Assembly (NCBI GenBank): GCA_013214885.1 | Contig: JABSRS010000024.1 | Span: 3,290-13,976, forward strand | Source of the DNA: Gammaproteobacteria bacterium | GTDB lineage: Bacteria; Pseudomonadota; Gammaproteobacteria; Enterobacterales; Psychrobiaceae | Reading direction: 5' to 3' | DNA length: 10,687 nt | Shown here: positions 8,405-10,687 of the stretch, piece after piece | How positions within the stretch are numbered: position 1 is the stretch's first letter | Layout: every line of letters begins with the position of its first letter | Translations under genes and position numbers: made by a program | Notes under the pieces: generated by a model | Told to the model about the DNA's origin: nothing | The model's input: only the letters and a program-made list of their open reading frames with translations | Databases searched by the model: none

Positions 8405-8608
8405 GATTTGTTTAGCTAGCGAATGAGAGGGCGCAGTATATTCAATTTAACAGGGCAGTACCACACAAACTGATAAGCCACCTTCTTCGCTGTTATTAAA
8501 CCATTATTAAGCAATAATTATTAGATTTATCAACTGAGGTGATATCGGGTTGAGCAATGAGAGTTGTGCTATTTTGGTGTTTATGCGCCGAAAGCAGTAA
8601 CTCGCTAA
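8405..8608. other. Non-coding stretch between the Nudix gene and the EAL remnant
   Basis: No gene, RNA or convincing terminator is visible here. The stretch is AT-rich around 8490-8530, with a small palindrome (AATAATTATT, 8512-8521) of no clear function. The Nudix promoter should lie near 8435-8465 on the - strand. The part nearest 8608 may be further decayed sequence of the EAL remnant that follows, but no motif could be read. Confidence 0.5.
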
Positions 8609-8805
8609 TCTGTGTTTCAACGGTTCGGATTTACCAATATTATTGAGTCGCTTTAATGGGAAACTAGCCTCATCAAACAAGAGCGGTTTATATCATCGAC
8701 GCGTTACAAGATATGGCTAAGCAAGCTCAATTAAAATTAAAGTAATTACTGAGGGATCTAGATAACTTATGAGAAAAATATTAGTTCAGGTTCTCATCTC
8801 GAAGG
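8609..8805 (+). pseudogene. Heavily degraded EAL-domain remnant
   Basis: There is no open frame of useful length, but EAL-domain landmarks occur in the right order across shifting frames. From 8612 one frame reads SVFQRFGFTNIIESL, a stop at 8654-8656, then WETSLIKQERFIS. These echo the family's DDFGxGxxSxxxL and LIKIDxxFI segments. From about 8680 a second frame reads RAVYIIDALQDMAKQAQLKLK up to a stop at 8743-8745. Skipping one base gives VITEG, matching the helix followed by VIAEGVE. After a stop in the next codons, LVQ-VLISK at about 8779-8802 matches VQGYLISK with the GY missing and the preceding loop shortened. The catalytic EAL motif itself and everything N-terminal are gone. At least two stops, several frameshifts and small deletions rule out function. 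It is older and more decayed than the EAL fragment at the left edge and not obviously a copy of it. Confidence 0.6.
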
Positions 8806-8968
8806 GCCAATAGGGCTCTCGCGAGCATGTCGATATATCGCGTTGGGAAGAAGCAGCGCAGCACATGGTGACCTAAGCTCAAAGCCACTCCTTATAACAC
8901 TAAAGAACTAACGTTAAATCACCTAATATCACCGACAATAGTCATTCACAATGACAAAAGGTTTGGTA

Positions 8969-9883
8969 ATGAAAAATATAATAACTGCCTTGTTCCTGAC
9001 GCTGCTTAGCGTTAGCGCATGTTCTAAAACGATGAGTGACAATACTCGCCTCACCAGTGCTGTCGATAATTTCGGTGCTAATCCTGGTAATTTAACGATG
9101 ACACTAGTCACAGAGCCCTCCAGTACTAGTTTAGTCGTGCTATTACATGGTTGCACCCAAGATGGCTCGCGTTATGCGAAAACTTCTGGCTGGCTGCAAT
9201 TGAGCCAGCAGCATCAGTTTGATTTACTGTTGCCACAACAGCAAACGCATAACAACGCCAAAAAGTGTTTTAACTGGTATCAACTACAAGATATCAGTAT
9301 CGATCAGGGGGAGTTGCAATCGATAATTTCGATGATCACTTTCGCTAAGCAACAACGCAAATATCAGGATGTTTATATCAGCGGTATTTCGGCGGGTGGC
9401 GCAATGGCGATGGCATTAATAAGTAATAACCCCGAACAGTTTAGCGGTGCTGGGATTATTGCGGGGATCTCATATCGCTGTGGATTAGGGCTATTTCCTG
9501 CGTTGCAATGCATGAAAAGTGGCAAAAATACCGCGATGGAGTCATTCGATTTAACTACCAGTTCTACTTGGCCAGCCCTAAGTGTGTGGCATGGCGCAGC
9601 AGACAAGGTGGTTAGTCCCAAAAACTCGCGGGATATTATTGAGCAGTGGCAGGAAATAACCAATCAAACTGATTTAACTGAAGTCAGTCTAAACCGTTCT
9701 AAAACTTGGCAGCAGGTTAGTTATAGTCGCGGCAACAAGGTGATGATCCAACACAATGTTATTGAGCAACTCGGTCATAGCCAGAGTGTCGATCATGACC
9801 AATTCGAAGCTGTGGACTACATGACCAATAATGGTATTGCTACGGCCAAAGAGTTGGCTAAATTCTTTAATTTAGTTCAGTAA
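8969..9883 (+). CDS. Lipoprotein esterase, PHB-depolymerase/LpqC-like
   Basis: This 304-residue secreted or outer-membrane-anchored serine esterase has the alpha/beta-hydrolase fold of the PHB depolymerase/feruloyl esterase group. The N-terminus is a lipoprotein signal (MKNIITALFLTLLSVSAC) with lipobox VSAC and lipidated Cys18. Catalytic features are all present: oxyanion loop LLHGCTQ (His60-Cys62), lipase box GISAGGAM with nucleophile Ser141, Asp212 in WHGAADKVV, and His270 in LGHSQS. FNWYQ and the D-x-GE segment before the lipase box are also typical. I chose the ATG at 8969 because AAAGG lies seven bases upstream and the signal peptide begins there; the ATG at 8951 would add six residues and has no ribosome site. 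The substrate could be a polyhydroxyalkanoate, an acylated polysaccharide or an aromatic ester. No separate substrate-binding domain is present, which argues against a true polymer-granule depolymerase. A TonB-dependent receptor gene follows on the same strand. Confidence 0.88.
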   Translation: MKNIITALFLTLLSVSACSKTMSDNTRLTSAVDNFGANPGNLTMTLVTEPSSTSLVVLLHGCTQDGSRYAKTSGWLQLSQQHQFDLLLPQQQTHNNAKKCFNWYQLQDISIDQGELQSIISMITFAKQQRKYQDVYISGISAGGAMAMALISNNPEQFSGAGIIAGISYRCGLGLFPALQCMKSGKNTAMESFDLTTSSTWPALSVWHGAADKVVSPKNSRDIIEQWQEITNQTDLTEVSLNRSKTWQQVSYSRGNKVMIQHNVIEQLGHSQSVDHDQFEAVDYMTNNGIATAKELAKFFNLVQ

Positions 9884-9939
9884 CCAAGGTTTAAATAGCA
9901 AAATATCAAAGAACTATCGTAAATATATAATAGAAAAAG

Positions 9940-10033
9940 CATAGTACTTTGGTGTTACGATTAAACATTAAAGCATTCAAAAACAATGCGTTATAAAACT
10001 TTTGGCGTGATTTACGAGCCATAGTACTATGGT
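9940..10033. repeat. Pair of 14-bp direct repeats, one within a perfect palindrome, before the receptor gene
   Basis: CATAGTACTTTGGT at 9940-9953 and CATAGTACTATGGT at 10020-10033 match at 13 of 14 bases and start 80 nt apart. The second copy lies within the perfect palindrome CCATAGTACTATGG (10019-10032); in the first copy the symmetry is broken by the single mismatch and its flanks. Both lie in the 216-nt gap before the TonB-dependent receptor start at 10100. The arrangement resembles paired operator sites for a dimeric repressor or activator. I do not recognise the motif, and no convincing -35/-10 pair could be assigned. Confidence 0.5.
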
Positions 10034-10099
10034 ACTGCTTATTTTTTAGCATTGTTGATATATCGTTAATAAAACCTTAACTGACATACAGGCACAGCA

Positions 10100-10687
10100 A
10101 TGAAACGTATAACAACAAAATATAATCTACTTGCGCTAACTATTTCAGCAATTTTATCGGCTAACGCAGTAGCAGCAGAACAATCCACAGAACAAGACGC
10201 GACACTTGAGGTGATCGAGGTAACGGCCCGTAAAATGGTCGAGAATTTACAGCTCGTTCCTGTTTCTGTGACTTCAATTTCGGATACTGATATTGAAAAG
10301 GCTGGGATTGAGACGGTGGTTGAACTGCAAAAGCTCTCACCTAATACCACCTTGCAAGTTAGTCGAGGCACCAATACCACGTTGACCGCTTATATTCGAG
10401 GGGTTGGTCAGCAAGATCCGTTGTGGGGTTATGAACCAGGTGTTGGAATTTATGTTGATGATGTTTACATGGCACGCCCGCAAGGTGCGGTGCTTGATGT
10501 GTTTGATATTAGCCGAATTGAAATTTTGCGCGGTCCACAGGGCACGCTTTACGGCAAGAACACTATCGGCGGGGCATTGAAATACGTTACCAAAGAAATG
10601 TCAGGTGATAGCGAATTTAAAATATCAGGTGGATCTGGCTCTTACAATAAACGCGATATTAAATTGGCAGGGCAGTTCGCCGCCATT
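10100..10687 (+). CDS. TonB-dependent outer-membrane receptor, N-terminal part
   Basis: The 196 codons seen here are the start of an outer-membrane beta-barrel transporter powered by TonB-ExbB-ExbD; the gene continues past the right edge. A Sec signal peptide covers about residues 1-26 (LLALTISAILSANAVAA). A TonB-box-like segment, LEVIEVTARK, follows at 36-45. The plug domain then runs from about 50 to 165, with IRGVGQQDPLWGYEPGVGIY (99-118), DDVYMARPQ and the hallmark LRGPQGTLYGKNTIGGAL (143-160), leading into the first barrel strands (SEFKISGGSGSYNKRDIKL). This is the broad CirA/Fiu-like class common in Alteromonadales and sphingomonads, which imports siderophores, carbohydrates, aromatics and other compounds; the substrate cannot be told from the plug. 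The ribosome site is weak (AGG about eight bases before the ATG). Two operator-like repeats lie upstream. No Fur box is seen near this start, which argues mildly against a siderophore receptor. Confidence 0.92.
   Translation, partial: MKRITTKYNLLALTISAILSANAVAAEQSTEQDATLEVIEVTARKMVENLQLVPVSVTSISDTDIEKAGIETVVELQKLSPNTTLQVSRGTNTTLTAYIRGVGQQDPLWGYEPGVGIYVDDVYMARPQGAVLDVFDISRIEILRGPQGTLYGKNTIGGALKYVTKEMSGDSEFKISGGSGSYNKRDIKLAGQFAAI

Noticed and set aside
8951..8968. Upstream ATG giving six extra residues on the esterase
   Set aside because: It has no ribosome site, while the ATG at 8969 has AAAGG at good spacing and begins a clean lipoprotein signal peptide.
9973..9989. GCATT-7-AATGC hairpin after the esterase as a terminator
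   Set aside because: A five-pair stem without a following T-run is too weak to call.
1..10687. CRISPR array, tRNA/rRNA gene, insertion sequence or prophage
   Set aside because: No regular spaced repeats, tRNA-like cloverleaf, transposase motifs or terminal inverted repeats were seen by eye on either strand.

Overview
The window looks like chromosomal DNA from a marine gammaproteobacterium, most likely of the order Alteromonadales (Shewanella/Colwellia-like). The basis is moderately AT-rich DNA, a large PAS-containing chemoreceptor, a TonB-dependent receptor, EAL-domain sequences, a near-consensus enterobacterial-type Fur box and a perfect FNR-type box. The placement is inference from gene style, not from any search.

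Layout, left to right. (1) Positions 1-335 hold the broken 3' end of an EAL-domain (cyclic-di-GMP phosphodiesterase type) gene on the + strand. (2) Positions 354-973 on the - strand hold a decayed alpha/beta hydrolase gene. Its start, its GHSYGG nucleophile elbow and its C-terminus can all be read, but in three different frames, and a block between the N-terminus and the elbow is missing. (3) Positions 1106-4701 on the - strand hold a compact four-gene ABC importer operon of the SitABCD/YfeABCD type: periplasmic metal-binding protein, ATPase and two permeases, with junctions of a 4-nt overlap, a 1-nt overlap and a 1-nt gap. A perfect 7-1-7 Fur box lies just upstream. (4) Positions 4988-7843 on the + strand encode a 951-residue methyl-accepting chemotaxis protein, with a perfect FNR/EtrA-type box inside a 24-bp palindrome upstream. 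(5) Positions 7892-8404 on the - strand encode a Nudix hydrolase. (6) Positions 8405-8968 contain no intact gene, but about 8609-8805 is a second, heavily degraded EAL-domain remnant. (7) Positions 8969-9883 on the + strand encode a lipoprotein esterase of the PHB-depolymerase/LpqC type. (8) From 10100 to the right edge runs the 5' part of a TonB-dependent outer-membrane receptor, whose upstream region carries a repeated 14-bp element, one copy lying within a perfect palindrome.

How the parts relate. The Sit-type operon is a complete iron/manganese import unit under probable Fur control. The chemoreceptor is divergently transcribed from it across a 286-nt spacer holding the Fur box and the FNR-like box, so metal uptake and taxis are probably controlled separately, by iron and by oxygen/redox state. 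The esterase and the TonB-dependent receptor are co-oriented and could serve uptake of one ester-containing substrate, but the 216-nt gap with its own operator-like repeats suggests separate promoters. I did not find a convincing novel multi-gene system. The most notable points are the two perfect regulatory palindromes, the repeated element before the receptor gene, and three gene relics (two EAL, one hydrolase) that mark this as a region of ongoing gene loss.
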